A stretch of 64,000 bases of DNA, taken from positions 1 to 64,000 of the forward strand of contig JAEWSD010000210.1 in the NCBI GenBank assembly GCA_023398615.1. Direction: 5' to 3'. Below the pieces are notes generated by a model. That model was not told the DNA's origin and did not search any database. It saw only the letters and a list, made by a program, of their open reading frames with translations. The DNA is from Bacillota bacterium. Lineage in GTDB: Bacteria > Bacillota > Clostridia > Lachnospirales > Lachnospiraceae. The position numbers were made by a program, and so were the translations under genes. This document shows, in pieces, positions 35,775-45,629 of the stretch (position 1 is its first letter; the number at the start of each line of letters is the position of its first letter).

Positions 35775-37140
35775 AAAACAGACGGATGCAAGAGAAATAG
35801 CGCTTGAGATAGTGACGGATATACTTGAGAATGGTAATTACAGCCATACCGTACTTGGAGGTGCTCTTAAGCAGTACCGGCATCTCGGAAAGCAGGACAG
35901 GGCACTGATTACAAGAATCTGTGAAGGAACGGTTGAGCGTCTCATCACGCTCGATTTTATCCTGAACTGTTATTCCACACTGAAAGTAAACAGGATGAAA
36001 CCGTTCATACGCAATCTTTTAAGAATGAGCGTATATCAGATAAAATATATGGATCAGGTTCCGGATTCCGCAGTCTGCAATGAAGCGGTGAAGCTGGCAA
36101 AAAAGAGAGGCTTTAAGAATCTGAGCGGTTTCGTTAATGGGGTGCTGCGTAATGCGGCAAGGCAGAAGGGAAACCTGCCCTATCCGAAGGAAGAGCAGGA
36201 ACCGGTCCGTTACCTGAGTATAGCCTATTCCGTACCGGAATGGCTTATCGGGAATTTACTGGACCAATATGAGTATTCGGTTGTGAAACGGATGTTTATG
36301 GCTTCCCTCGAGGACCGGAAGACAACAATCCGATGCAATCTGAACCGAATTACGGCGGAAGAACTAAGGCAGCAGCTTACGAAGTCGGGAGCTGCCGTTG
36401 AAAACGGCTCTTATCTGCCTTATGCGCTAAAGATTTCGGATTATGATTCCCTAAGCCGGATGGAAGCATTCCAAAAGGGTTACTTTCAGGTACAGGATGA
36501 AAGTTCCATGTTAGTCGGAGAGGTATCCGGCGTAAGGGAAGGCGACTATGTTGTCGATGTGTGCGCGGCGCCGGGCGGGAAAGCTCTTCATATTGCGGAA
36601 AGAATGAATGCTACCGGAAAGGTAAGCGCACGGGACATATCCGACGGTAAAATTTCATTAATACGGGAGAATATAGCCCGTCTGGGGTATGCCAATATTG
36701 AGGTAAAGATACAGGATGCTTTGCTTGCGGATCAGGAAAGCATCGGAAAGGCAGATATTGTGATTGCGGATCTGCCGTGTTCCGGACTGGGGGTCATCGG
36801 CAGAAAACCCGATATCAAATATAATATGACAAGAGAGAAGCAGCTTGGACTGGTACGGCTTCAAAGGGAGATCCTTAAGGTAGTGCAGCAGTATGTGAAA
36901 CAGGACGGGGTATTGATTTACAGTACCTGCACCGTTAACCGGGAAGAAAATATAGAAAACGTGCGCTGGTTTACAGACAGCTATGATTTCAGGCCGGAAA
37001 GTCTGGAACTGTATCTGCCGGAGGGGCTTCGGAGTAGTACGGTGAAGGAAGGATATCTGCAATTGATACCCGGAATACACGATACCGACGGTTTCTTTAT
37101 TGCCAGACTGAGAAGGTACGGGCAGAAAAAGGGAAATTAA
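35767..37140 (+). CDS. rsmB: 16S rRNA m5C967 methyltransferase RsmB
   Basis: The 457-residue protein has an N-terminal NusB-like RNA-binding domain (about 1-140) and a SAM-dependent methyltransferase domain. The SAM site is VVDVCAAPGGKALHIAE and the catalytic cysteines are in IADLPCSGLG and YSTCTV. The GTG at 35767 has GGAGGAAGG just upstream; a TTG 15 bases earlier overlaps that site and is rejected. rlmN follows 18 bases later. Confidence 0.9.
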   Translation: MTEKQTDAREIALEIVTDILENGNYSHTVLGGALKQYRHLGKQDRALITRICEGTVERLITLDFILNCYSTLKVNRMKPFIRNLLRMSVYQIKYMDQVPDSAVCNEAVKLAKKRGFKNLSGFVNGVLRNAARQKGNLPYPKEEQEPVRYLSIAYSVPEWLIGNLLDQYEYSVVKRMFMASLEDRKTTIRCNLNRITAEELRQQLTKSGAAVENGSYLPYALKISDYDSLSRMEAFQKGYFQVQDESSMLVGEVSGVREGDYVVDVCAAPGGKALHIAERMNATGKVSARDISDGKISLIRENIARLGYANIEVKIQDALLADQESIGKADIVIADLPCSGLGVIGRKPDIKYNMTREKQLGLVRLQREILKVVQQYVKQDGVLIYSTCTVNREENIENVRWFTDSYDFRPESLELYLPEGLRSSTVKEGYLQLIPGIHDTDGFFIARLRRYGQKKGN

Positions 37141-37158
37141 GAGAGGCATTTATTTAGG

Positions 37159-38202
37159 ATGGATAAAATAGATATTAAATCTTTGGATTTGGAAGAACTG
37201 AAGGTGCTGACGGCCGGCCTGAAAGAGAAAGCCTTCCGGGCAAAACAGATCTATGACTGGATGCATGTAAAGCTGGCGGACAGCTTTGAGGAAATGACCA
37301 ATATTCCGTTGCAGTTAAGGGAACGGCTTAAGGATATATGTGTCCTGACTAGCCTTGAAACGCTTGATAAATTGGAGTCGGAGTCCGGGGAAACCGCTAA
37401 ATTCCTGTTCCGGTTAAACGACGGCAATGTTTTGGAAAGTGTACTTATGAAGTATCACCACGGCAATTCCGTATGTATATCCTCCCAGGTTGGCTGTAAG
37501 ATGGGCTGCAGGTTCTGCGCCTCTGCAATAGGGGGCTTTGAAAGGAATTTAAGACCTTCCGAGATGCTGGAGCAGATTTACCGGATACAAAAAGCATCCG
37601 GCGAGAGGGTAGCTAATGTAGTGGTTATGGGAACCGGCGAACCCCTGGACAACTATGATAACCTGCTTAAGTTCATTGGTATGCTGACAGACGGCAACGG
37701 CTTGAATATCAGTCAGCGGAATATAACGGTTTCGACCTGCGGGCTTGTGGACAGAATGAAGGCGTTAGCGGGGGAAAAGCTTCAGATTACCCTGGCGTTA
37801 TCGTTACATGCCCCGAACGATCAGGTAAGAAAACAGCTTATGCCGGTTTCGGAACGTTATGGCATGGACGATATTATGGAGGCTTGTGCTTATTACTATG
37901 AAAAAACAGGAAGAAGAATCACCTTCGAGTACAGTCTTGCGGAGGGCGTGAATGATTCGCCCGAACATGCCGCGGAGCTTGCGCGCAGGATAAAAGGCCT
38001 GAACTGTCATGTTAACCTTATTCCGGTCAATCCGATAAAGGAGAGAAATTACAGGCAATCAGGGGCTGAAAAAATTCAAAAATTTAAAAATATACTTGAA
38101 AAATATAGAATAAATGTTACTATTAGAAGAGAAATGGGTACAGATATCAATGCTGCCTGCGGGCAATTACGTAAAAACTATCTGGATCATTATACTGATT
38201 AG
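37159..38202 (+). CDS. rlmN: 23S rRNA A2503 / tRNA methyltransferase RlmN
   Basis: The 347-residue radical-SAM enzyme has an intact CX3CX2C motif (CKMGCRFCAS), the GTGEPLDNYDN SAM region, and the C-terminal AACGQL cysteine that forms the methyl-cysteine intermediate. It methylates C2 of A2503 in 23S rRNA. It belongs to a conserved run with stp-prkC-rsgA-rpe-thiN. Confidence 0.93.
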   Translation: MDKIDIKSLDLEELKVLTAGLKEKAFRAKQIYDWMHVKLADSFEEMTNIPLQLRERLKDICVLTSLETLDKLESESGETAKFLFRLNDGNVLESVLMKYHHGNSVCISSQVGCKMGCRFCASAIGGFERNLRPSEMLEQIYRIQKASGERVANVVVMGTGEPLDNYDNLLKFIGMLTDGNGLNISQRNITVSTCGLVDRMKALAGEKLQITLALSLHAPNDQVRKQLMPVSERYGMDDIMEACAYYYEKTGRRITFEYSLAEGVNDSPEHAAELARRIKGLNCHVNLIPVNPIKERNYRQSGAEKIQKFKNILEKYRINVTIRREMGTDINAACGQLRKNYLDHYTD

Positions 38203-38216
38203 GGCTGTGATTCTAT

Positions 38217-38241
38217 ATTTCAAAATATAGTATTTTGAAAT
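38217..38241. promoter_or_regulatory. Perfect 25-bp inverted repeat before stp
   Basis: Eleven-base arms (ATTTCAAAATA at 38217-38227 and its exact complement at 38231-38241) flank TAG. It sits in the 55-base gap between rlmN and stp, ending 2 bases before the GAGGAGG ribosome-binding site. It has no T-tract, so it is an operator or an mRNA hairpin, not a terminator. Confidence 0.55.
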
Positions 38242-38257
38242 TAGAGGAGGTGTGAAC

Positions 38258-38980
38258 ATGAAATCTTTTTCTATAACAGATGTAGGAGAAAAACGCCAGA
38301 TTAACCAGGACTACATTTTTTGTGATGAGAATAGCGTAGGTGGGCTTCCAAATTTGTTCATAGTAGCTGACGGAATGGGCGGACATAATGCCGGGGATTA
38401 TGCTTCCAGATTTTGTGTAGAAGTTTTTACGGAACAGATTAGAAAAAACCAGATAAAGACCCCGATAGGAATGATATCGGAAGCGTTACAGTTTACGAAC
38501 GATCTGCTTCTTGAGGAAGCAAGGATAAACCATAGTTTAAAAGGAATGGGCACTACCTTTGTTGCTGCGACGATTATCGATTCCGTTATGTATGTTGCCA
38601 ATATCGGTGACAGCAGGTTGTATGTCATCGGTGACGGAATGAAGCAGGTCACGGAGGATCATTCCCTCGTGGAAGAAATGGTTAAAACCGGGGAACTCGA
38701 CAGAAAGGATATGCGGTTTCATCCGAATAAGAACATTATTACCAGAGCTTTAGGAGCCAACGCCAATGTTGTACCTGATTATTTTGAGATCAACTTAAAG
38801 ACAGACGATACCGTTTTAATTTGCTCGGATGGACTGACCAATATGCTGGATGATCAGGAGATCATGAAAATAGTCAAACAATACCCTGAGGATTTGGAGA
38901 AGGCTGCAAAAACCTTAGTGGAAAGGGCAAATGAGAACGGCGGCAAAGATAACATATCGATAGTTTTAGTAAAACCATAG
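38258..38980 (+). CDS. stp: PP2C-family protein phosphatase (Stp/PrpC)
   Basis: The 240-residue metal-dependent phosphatase carries the PP2C motifs GEKRQINQDYIF, VADGMGGHNAGDYAS, IGDSRLYVI and LICSDGLTNML. It dephosphorylates Ser/Thr targets and reverses the kinase encoded 16 bases downstream. The ATG at 38258 is preferred over a GTG at 38252 because of the AGGAGG spacing. A perfect inverted repeat precedes it. Confidence 0.92.
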   Translation: MKSFSITDVGEKRQINQDYIFCDENSVGGLPNLFIVADGMGGHNAGDYASRFCVEVFTEQIRKNQIKTPIGMISEALQFTNDLLLEEARINHSLKGMGTTFVAATIIDSVMYVANIGDSRLYVIGDGMKQVTEDHSLVEEMVKTGELDRKDMRFHPNKNIITRALGANANVVPDYFEINLKTDDTVLICSDGLTNMLDDQEIMKIVKQYPEDLEKAAKTLVERANENGGKDNISIVLVKP

Positions 38981-38996
38981 TGAGAGGTGAGTAAGA

Positions 38997-41132
38997 ATGT
39001 TAAAACCGGGCATGTTTATAAGCGATCGTTACGAAATAATCGATAAAGTCGGTACCGGCGGGATGGCAGATGTTTATAAGGCCAGATGTCACAGACTGAA
39101 TCGTTTCGTAGCAATTAAAGTGTTAAAACCAGAATACAGTGATGACAAGAATTTTGTCAATAAATTTAGAGGGGAAGCACAATCGGCGGCAGGCTTATCC
39201 CATCCCAATATAGTAAATGTATACGATGTCGGTGACGACAACGGGCTGCATTATATCGTAATGGAACTGGTGGAAGGCATTACACTGAAGAATTTTATTG
39301 AAAGAAAAGGGAAGCTTGAGGTTAAGGAAGCAGTCGGTATTGCCATTCAGATTGCAATGGGAATGGAAGCGGCCCATATGAACCATATCATTCACAGGGA
39401 TATCAAGCCGCAGAACATAATTATTTCCAGAGAGGGAAAAGTAAAGGTTACGGATTTCGGCATTGCAAAAGCAACGAATTCAAACACCATTACTTCGAAT
39501 GCTATGGGCTCTGTACATTATCTTTCACCGGAACAGGCAAGAGGCGGTTACAGCGACGAAAAGAGTGATATCTACTCTTTGGGTGTAACCTTGTATGAAA
39601 TGCTTTCCGGGCAGGTTCCGTTCGCAGGGGACAATACGGTATCGGTAGCGCTCCTTCATATCCAGGGTGAAGCCACGCCTTTGCGTGAGTTAGACCCCAA
39701 TATCCCAATCAGTGTTGAGCGTATCGTTCAGAAATGTATGCAGAAGAAACCTGAGCGGCGTTATCTGACCGCTTCGGATTTAATTGCCGATTTAAAACGT
39801 TCCATCTCAAATCCTAACGGTGATTTTGTTGTGATTCCTGCGGCTTCGGTCAGTGATTCGCCAACCATCACCATATCGGAGGCGGACGTAAACCATATTA
39901 AGAATGTGACAAAAGCATCCGGAAACGGATATGATATGTATAAGGACAGTTTTCAGAATACGGACGGACGCAGGACGAGTCCGGATTTGAAGCAGGCTTC
40001 TTCGGATGATGACGAAGAGCTTGATTCCGTTGATCCGAGGGTAGAAAAGATTGCTATCATCGGTACGGTGGCGGCCGGTGTTATTATCCTGTGCCTGATT
40101 ATCTTTGCGGTAACGAAGTTCTTTCACCTGCTTCCGCCTAAGGACGAAGGCAATGCCGCTCCGACGGCTGAGGCATCGATTTCGCCGTCTCCTTCCGTGA
40201 CGGCCGACGAAAGCGTGGAACGAATAGGGCTTCCGGATGTGAAAGGATATAAACTGGCAGATGCCCAGGAGCTATTGTATGAAAAATCGAAGGATTTCAA
40301 TGTTAGCTATACGGAGCAGCCGTCCGACACTGTTGAAAAAGGCTTTGTATCGGATCAGTACCCGAAGCCGGAAGCAGAGGTCGCTCCGGATGAAGAGATT
40401 AAGCTGGTGGTAAGCAGCGGTCCGGAATCCTTTGAGATACCAATGGTGTATAATCTGACGGATGCCAAGGCGGTAACGATGCTGGAGGATGCCGGACTTA
40501 TCGTAAAGCACGCTTTTGGTTTCAGTGAGGAGACAGAGGAAGGCAGAGTAGTTTCTACCGATCCGCCGAGGCATAGCATGGTCGTGAAGGGAGATACGGT
40601 AACTATACTGATAAGCGACGGACCGGAGAATAAGGACGTTGAGGTGCCTAGTTTGTACGGATTGTCGAAAAGTAAGGCAAAGAAGGCATTGGAAGATGTC
40701 GGCCTGGCACTTGGCAAGGCAGGCAGTGATTATTCCGACACATATGCCAACGGAGAGGTTATGTACCAGAGCTATGACGCCGGTTCCAAGATACCGAAAG
40801 GTACGAAGGTTGATATAACCATAAGCCTGGGCTTTGAGGATGAAGACGAATCGTCGGGCTATGTCGGTCAGGTTGTGATTACCGAGAATCCGTTCGACTA
40901 TGAGGGGGAAAGCGGGAAAGTACTGGTTGAGCTCGAACAGGACGGTAATATTACCACGCTTCTTGAAGAGAAGAAGACCTATAATGATTTCCCGATGCCT
41001 ATCTATGATATAAAGAGCAGCAGCAATACAAACGGTACCGTAACGATGTACGTAGCAAAGGAAATTGACGGCGTATTATCGGATTATGAGGAAACGACTT
41101 CATATCCGGTTGTATTTGCACCGGCGGAATGA
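38997..41132 (+). CDS. prkC: Ser/Thr kinase with PASTA domains (PrkC/Stk)
   Basis: The 711-residue transmembrane kinase has an N-terminal kinase domain (about 10-275, with HRDIKPQNIII and DFGIAKA), a membrane helix (about 343-366, IAIIGTVAAGVIILCLIIFAV), and three extracellular PASTA repeats (about 402-610). A further C-terminal beta-rich segment reaches to 711. PASTA domains bind muropeptides or lipid II and couple wall state to growth, division and spore germination. It is partnered by stp. Confidence 0.93.
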   Translation: MLKPGMFISDRYEIIDKVGTGGMADVYKARCHRLNRFVAIKVLKPEYSDDKNFVNKFRGEAQSAAGLSHPNIVNVYDVGDDNGLHYIVMELVEGITLKNFIERKGKLEVKEAVGIAIQIAMGMEAAHMNHIIHRDIKPQNIIISREGKVKVTDFGIAKATNSNTITSNAMGSVHYLSPEQARGGYSDEKSDIYSLGVTLYEMLSGQVPFAGDNTVSVALLHIQGEATPLRELDPNIPISVERIVQKCMQKKPERRYLTASDLIADLKRSISNPNGDFVVIPAASVSDSPTITISEADVNHIKNVTKASGNGYDMYKDSFQNTDGRRTSPDLKQASSDDDEELDSVDPRVEKIAIIGTVAAGVIILCLIIFAVTKFFHLLPPKDEGNAAPTAEASISPSPSVTADESVERIGLPDVKGYKLADAQELLYEKSKDFNVSYTEQPSDTVEKGFVSDQYPKPEAEVAPDEEIKLVVSSGPESFEIPMVYNLTDAKAVTMLEDAGLIVKHAFGFSEETEEGRVVSTDPPRHSMVVKGDTVTILISDGPENKDVEVPSLYGLSKSKAKKALEDVGLALGKAGSDYSDTYANGEVMYQSYDAGSKIPKGTKVDITISLGFEDEDESSGYVGQVVITENPFDYEGESGKVLVELEQDGNITTLLEEKKTYNDFPMPIYDIKSSSNTNGTVTMYVAKEIDGVLSDYEETTSYPVVFAPAE

Positions 41133-41138
41133 TGAGTG

Positions 41139-42017
41139 ATGCAGGGAAAAATAATAAAAGGTATTGCAGGTTTTTACTATATCTATGTGACGGATTTGGG
41201 TGTATATGAGTGCAAGGCGAAAGGAATCTTCCGCAATCAGAAGATAAAACCGCTTGTCGGGGATGATGTCTGTCTTGACATTGTTGACGAGAAGGGTAAG
41301 AAGGGTAATATCACCCGGATCCTGAAACGCCGGAATGAGCTTATACGCCCTGCCGTTGCCAATGTGGATCAGGCACTTGTCATTTTTGCGGCGGCAGATC
41401 CGAATCCGAATCTTAATTTATTGGATAGGTTTCTGATTACGATGCAAAAACAACAGGTAAATACAATTGTATGCTTTAATAAGCGGGATATCGTAACGGA
41501 AAAGGAGCTTGCTTTACTGGAAGGGACCTATGCCAGGTGCGGTTATCGGGTAGTCCTTTCCAGTACCTATACGGAGGAAGGGATTGCGACCCTGCGGGAA
41601 TTGTTGGACAATAAAACAACGGTTCTTGCAGGGCCGTCCGGCGTAGGAAAATCCTCCGTCATAAATATGCTGCAGCCGGAAGCCAATATGGAAATAGGGG
41701 AAATAAGCGAGAAGATAAGAAGAGGCAGACATACGACCAGGCACTCCGAATTGTTCCATATCGGCAGGGACACCTTTGTTATGGATACTCCGGGCTTTAG
41801 TTCCCTCTATATTAATGATACGGATAAAGAGGAGCTTAAGGATTTCTTCGTGGAATTCCGTGAATATGAAGGGGACTGCAGATTCATAGGCTGTGTCCAT
41901 ATCAATGAGCCGGATTGTGCGGTTAAACAGGCATTAAAAGAAGGAAAGATCAGCAGTATCCGTTATTCTAATTATAAGGAACTTTATGAAGAGCTTAAAG
42001 ATATCAAAAAATACTGA
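41139..42017 (+). CDS. rsgA: Ribosome small-subunit GTPase RsgA
   Basis: The 292-residue circularly permuted GTPase acts in late 30S maturation. Order of motifs: N-terminal OB fold, NKRDIV (G4), GPSGVGKSSVIN (G1), DTPGFSS (G3), and a C-terminal zinc knuckle CRFIGCVHINEPDC (CX4CXHX5C). ATG at 41139 or the GTG one codon earlier could start it. The 3' end overlaps an open frame leading into rpe, whose true start is 47 bases later. Confidence 0.92.
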   Translation: MQGKIIKGIAGFYYIYVTDLGVYECKAKGIFRNQKIKPLVGDDVCLDIVDEKGKKGNITRILKRRNELIRPAVANVDQALVIFAAADPNPNLNLLDRFLITMQKQQVNTIVCFNKRDIVTEKELALLEGTYARCGYRVVLSSTYTEEGIATLRELLDNKTTVLAGPSGVGKSSVINMLQPEANMEIGEISEKIRRGRHTTRHSELFHIGRDTFVMDTPGFSSLYINDTDKEELKDFFVEFREYEGDCRFIGCVHINEPDCAVKQALKEGKISSIRYSNYKELYEELKDIKKY

Positions 42018-42063
42018 AACAGTAACAGCTGTTAAGAAGGATAAGGAAAGGTCGGGAATCAGC

Positions 42064-42723
42064 ATGAATAAATTAGCACCGTCAATATTAGCCGCAGATT
42101 TTTCAACATTGGGTAATGCAATAAATAAAGCGGAAAGCGCCGGAGCAGACTATCTTCATATCGATGTGATGGATGGAGCTTTTGTTCCGAGTATTTCCAT
42201 AGGTATACCAATTATTCAGTCGATACGTCAGGCCTCCAAACTGGTTTTCGACGTTCATCTGATGATAGAGGAGCCGATCCGCTATGTGGAAGATTTTGCA
42301 AAAGCAGGTGCCGATATCATTACCGTACATGCCGAGGCTTGCAGGCATTTAAACCGGACCGTATCAAGCATCAGGGAGATGGGCTTAAAAGCAGGTATTG
42401 CCCTGAATCCTTCAACCTCCTTATCGGTACTGGACTATTCGCTTGCGGACATCGATATGATACTGCTTATGAGTGTTAATCCGGGTTTCGGCGGACAGAA
42501 ATTTCTTCCGTTTATGCTGGATAAGATCAGAAGCTTAAAAGCATTATCGGACAGGAATGGGTATTCGTTCGATATTGAAGTGGATGGCGGGGTATCCTTG
42601 GCAAATGTGAAAGAGGTCCTTAATGCGGGTGCCAATGTAATAGTTGCCGGTACCGCCGTATTCGGCGGAGATATCGAAAGAAATGTGAAGAATTTTAAAG
42701 AGGTTTTAAACGGACATGCTTAA
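42064..42723 (+). CDS. rpe: Ribulose-phosphate 3-epimerase
   Basis: The 219-residue TIM-barrel enzyme of the pentose phosphate pathway interconverts ribulose-5-P and xylulose-5-P. Seen are LAPSILAADFSTLG, HIDVMDGAFVPSIS, and the phosphate-binding SVNPGFGGQKFLP and VDGGVS. The ATG at 42064 fits the family start; an ATG at 41986 inside rsgA is rejected. Overlaps thiN by 8 bases. Confidence 0.94.
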   Translation: MNKLAPSILAADFSTLGNAINKAESAGADYLHIDVMDGAFVPSISIGIPIIQSIRQASKLVFDVHLMIEEPIRYVEDFAKAGADIITVHAEACRHLNRTVSSIREMGLKAGIALNPSTSLSVLDYSLADIDMILLMSVNPGFGGQKFLPFMLDKIRSLKALSDRNGYSFDIEVDGGVSLANVKEVLNAGANVIVAGTAVFGGDIERNVKNFKEVLNGHA

Positions 42724-43384
42724 AAATCGGATATTAATACTGACAGGCGGGACGATTTCCAGGGAATTTGCCGCCGATTATCTGACAGGCCGGTGCTTTG
42801 ACACCGTCATAGCGGCCGATAGCGGGCTTGTTACTTTGGACGAATTAAAGCTTCCGGTTCATTATATCATAGGTGATTTCGATTCGGTGCCTGAGGAGCT
42901 GCTTGACAGATACAGACAGAATGGCGGCGGTAATCCTGCCGTAACGATAAAAAAATATAATCCCGTCAAGGATGCCACGGATACTCATATTGCGATAGAG
43001 CTTGCCCTGGAACTGGGTGCGGAGGAGATCGTCGTCCTGGGGGCAACCGGAACACGTATCGATCATCTGCTTGCAAACATTCACCTGCTGGTTTTGCCGC
43101 TTCAAAAGAATATTAAGGCATCCATTGTGGATGGGCATAATAAGATATATCTAATTAACCGGAATACGACATTATGTAAGAAAGAAATGTATGGTCCGTT
43201 TCTATCCCTTCTGCCGCTGACGGAGACCGTAACGGAGGTTACCCTCAAAGGCTTTAAGTATCCCTTAACGAAGAGAACACTTCACATCGGAGAAAGTATC
43301 GGCGTCAGTAATGAAATTGCCGGTGCGCAGGCCGATATTACACTGAAGGACGGCATACTCATTGCAATAGAATCAAAAGATTGA
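42716..43384 (+). CDS. thiN: Thiamine pyrophosphokinase
   Basis: The 222-residue enzyme makes thiamine diphosphate from thiamine and ATP. The characteristic blocks are ADSGLVTLDELKLPVHYIIGDFDSV (in parts), PVKDATDTHIAIELAL and GATGTRIDHLLANI. It overlaps the 3' end of rpe by 8 bases and is part of the conserved rsgA-rpe-thiN order of Firmicutes. Confidence 0.92.
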   Translation: MLKNRILILTGGTISREFAADYLTGRCFDTVIAADSGLVTLDELKLPVHYIIGDFDSVPEELLDRYRQNGGGNPAVTIKKYNPVKDATDTHIAIELALELGAEEIVVLGATGTRIDHLLANIHLLVLPLQKNIKASIVDGHNKIYLINRNTTLCKKEMYGPFLSLLPLTETVTEVTLKGFKYPLTKRTLHIGESIGVSNEIAGAQADITLKDGILIAIESKD

Positions 43385-43397
43385 AAAGGAGACACAT

Positions 43398-44495
43398 ATG
43401 AAGTTAGGTATCGTAGGTTTACCAAATGTCGGTAAGAGCACATTATTCAATTCATTAACCAAGGCAGGGGCGGAATCGGCAAATTACCCGTTCTGTACGA
43501 TTGACCCGAACGTCGGAATCGTATTAGTGCCGGATGAAAGATTAAAGGTATTGGGTGATTTATATAACTCGGAAAAGGTAGTTCCCGCAGCAATTGAATT
43601 TGTGGATATTGCCGGATTGGTAAAAGGCGCCTCCAAAGGGGAAGGGCTAGGCAATCAGTTCCTGTCCAACATCCGTGAAGTGGATGCCATCGTTCATGTG
43701 GTCCGTTGTTTTGAAGATGCCAATATAATACATGTCGACGGGTCCATCAATCCGCTGCGTGATATAGAGACTATTAATCTGGAATTAATCTTCTCCGATC
43801 TGGAAATAATAGAAAGAAGGATGTCCAGAGTTTCGAAAGCCGCCAAAAGCGATAAGGCACTGGCAAAGGAAGCTGTGCTGCTGGAACAGTTAAAGAAGCA
43901 TCTGGAAGACGGCAGGATGGCAAAAAGCCTTGTTTCCCTGGATGAAGAAGAGCAAAATCTTCTGAAGGGATATAATCTGCTGACATACAAGCCGGTTATC
44001 TACGCGGCTAATGTGAAGGAAGAGGACCTGGCAGATGACGGAGCGGGCAATGCTTATGTAAATCAAGTCGGGGAATTTGCGCGGGAAGAGAATTCCGAAG
44101 TGTTTGTAATCTGTGCCCAGATCGAGCAGGAGATTGCGGAGCTTGAGGAAGATGAGAAAAAGATGTTTCTGGAAGAGCTGGGACTAAAGGAATCCGGTCT
44201 GGAGAAATTAATCCGTGCAAGCTATCATATCCTGGGTCTGATCAGCTATCTGACGGCCGGGCCCAAGGAAACCAAGGCATGGACCATTACGAAAGGGACG
44301 AAGGCTCCGCAGGCGGCCGGCAAGATTCATACCGACTTCGAAAGAGGTTTCATCCGTGCGGAGATCGTTAACTACGATAATCTTGTCGAATGCGGCAGCT
44401 ATAATGCGGCCAGAGATAAGGGACTGGTTCGTTCCGAAGGCAAGGAGTATGTCGTTTTGGACGGGGATGTTGTTCTTTTCCGTTTTAATGTTTAG
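43398..44495 (+). CDS. ychF: Redox-regulated ATPase/GTPase YchF
   Basis: The 365-residue Obg-family P-loop protein begins MKLGIVGLPNVGKSTLFNSLT. It has switch motif DIAGLVKGASKGEGLGNQFL, a helical insert and a C-terminal TGS domain (GTKAPQAAGKIHTDFERGFIRAE). YchF binds ribosomes and prefers ATP; it influences oxidative stress response. The AAAGGAG site is good. Confidence 0.94.
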   Translation: MKLGIVGLPNVGKSTLFNSLTKAGAESANYPFCTIDPNVGIVLVPDERLKVLGDLYNSEKVVPAAIEFVDIAGLVKGASKGEGLGNQFLSNIREVDAIVHVVRCFEDANIIHVDGSINPLRDIETINLELIFSDLEIIERRMSRVSKAAKSDKALAKEAVLLEQLKKHLEDGRMAKSLVSLDEEEQNLLKGYNLLTYKPVIYAANVKEEDLADDGAGNAYVNQVGEFAREENSEVFVICAQIEQEIAELEEDEKKMFLEELGLKESGLEKLIRASYHILGLISYLTAGPKETKAWTITKGTKAPQAAGKIHTDFERGFIRAEIVNYDNLVECGSYNAARDKGLVRSEGKEYVVLDGDVVLFRFNV

Positions 44496-44506
44496 GAGAG
44501 TGGTGA

Positions 44507-45445
44507 ATGGATATGTATCAAAGTATAATCGCGAGCATTCAGTTTCCCAATCTGGGTATCGAATTTGACAATGTCGGTTCCTCAGTCAAAGTGTTCGGAA
44601 TTGATATTGCATATTATGGGATAATCATTGCACTGGGGATGGCCGCCGGCTATCTGGTGGCCGAATGGCAGGCAAGACGTACAAAACAAAACCCGGATGT
44701 ATATTTGGATTTCGCCCTGTATGCGATTATATTGTCCGTCATCGGAGCCAGGCTTTATTATGTGGTTTTTACCTGGGACGAGTTCAAGGATAACCCGATA
44801 TCGATTTTTAATACCCGAAACGGCGGGCTTGCCATCTACGGCGGTGTGATAGCTGCCGTCCTTACGGCTCTCGTTTATACTAAGATAAAGAAGATATCCT
44901 TTGGGCTGCTGGCGGATACCGGCTGCCTTGGGTTAATAACCGGACAAATGATCGGAAGATGGGGCAATTTTTTTAATCGGGAAGTGTTTGGGCAATACAC
45001 AAATAATCTGTTTGCCATGCGCCTGGACATCCGTGATGTGGGCGGTGACTATACCTGTTCCGTAGCCTACCTGGCCGAAAAGTATGCAAACCGCCCGGAT
45101 GCTTACAGGCGGATCATGGAGATCAGGGACAATACGGTTTTTGTTAACGGAATTACCTATATACAGGTACATCCCACCTTCCTGTATGAGTCTGTCTGGA
45201 ATCTCGGCGTATTGATTTTTCTGATATTTTATTCGAAGCATAAGAAGTTTAACGGTGAGGTATTTCTGTTCTATCTGTTCGGTTATGGACTGGGCAGGGT
45301 GTGGATCGAAGGTATCAGGACGGATCAGCTTTTCCTGTGGGGTTCCCCGATAGCGGTATCTCAGCTCCTGTCCATTTTACTTGTTGCGGCTTCGGGAATT
45401 ATCATCATTTTAAAAAGATGCTCCATCCGCAGAAGACGGGACTAA
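44507..45445 (+). CDS. lgt: Prolipoprotein diacylglyceryl transferase
   Basis: The 312-residue membrane enzyme attaches diacylglycerol to the lipobox cysteine of prolipoproteins. Seen are YGIIIALGMAAGYLV, the essential GQMIGRWGNFFNREVFG block and HPTFLYES near the C-terminal helices. Seven membrane segments are expected. It follows ychF by 11 bases and is closed by a terminator at 45536. Confidence 0.92.
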   Translation: MDMYQSIIASIQFPNLGIEFDNVGSSVKVFGIDIAYYGIIIALGMAAGYLVAEWQARRTKQNPDVYLDFALYAIILSVIGARLYYVVFTWDEFKDNPISIFNTRNGGLAIYGGVIAAVLTALVYTKIKKISFGLLADTGCLGLITGQMIGRWGNFFNREVFGQYTNNLFAMRLDIRDVGGDYTCSVAYLAEKYANRPDAYRRIMEIRDNTVFVNGITYIQVHPTFLYESVWNLGVLIFLIFYSKHKKFNGEVFLFYLFGYGLGRVWIEGIRTDQLFLWGSPIAVSQLLSILLVAASGIIIILKRCSIRRRRD

Positions 45446-45535
45446 TTTACTAAAATTAACTTAATTGACTATATATTGACATAATCTGTTCGAAATTCTT
45501 AAATTATACTATATATAGTGTGGCGAAAAAAAAGG

Positions 45536-45580
45536 AATACAAGCAACCATTCTTAACAGGTGGTGCTTGTATTTTTTTTT
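45536..45580 (+). terminator. Intrinsic terminator after lgt
   Basis: AATACAAGC at 45536-45544 pairs with GCTTGTATT, extended by ACCA/TGGT, and is followed by nine or more T to 45580. It insulates the dcw cluster from lgt. Confidence 0.85.
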
Positions 45581-45590
45581 GTACAAATGC

Positions 45591-45619
45591 TTGATATATT
45601 CCCTGAAATATTATAAAAT
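45591..45619 (+). promoter_or_regulatory. Sigma-A-type promoter of the dcw cluster
   Basis: TTGATA at 45591-45596 and TAAAAT at 45614-45619 have 17-bp spacing, just upstream of the MraZ boxes. Confidence 0.6.
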
Positions 45620-45629
45620 AGCTTTATAA

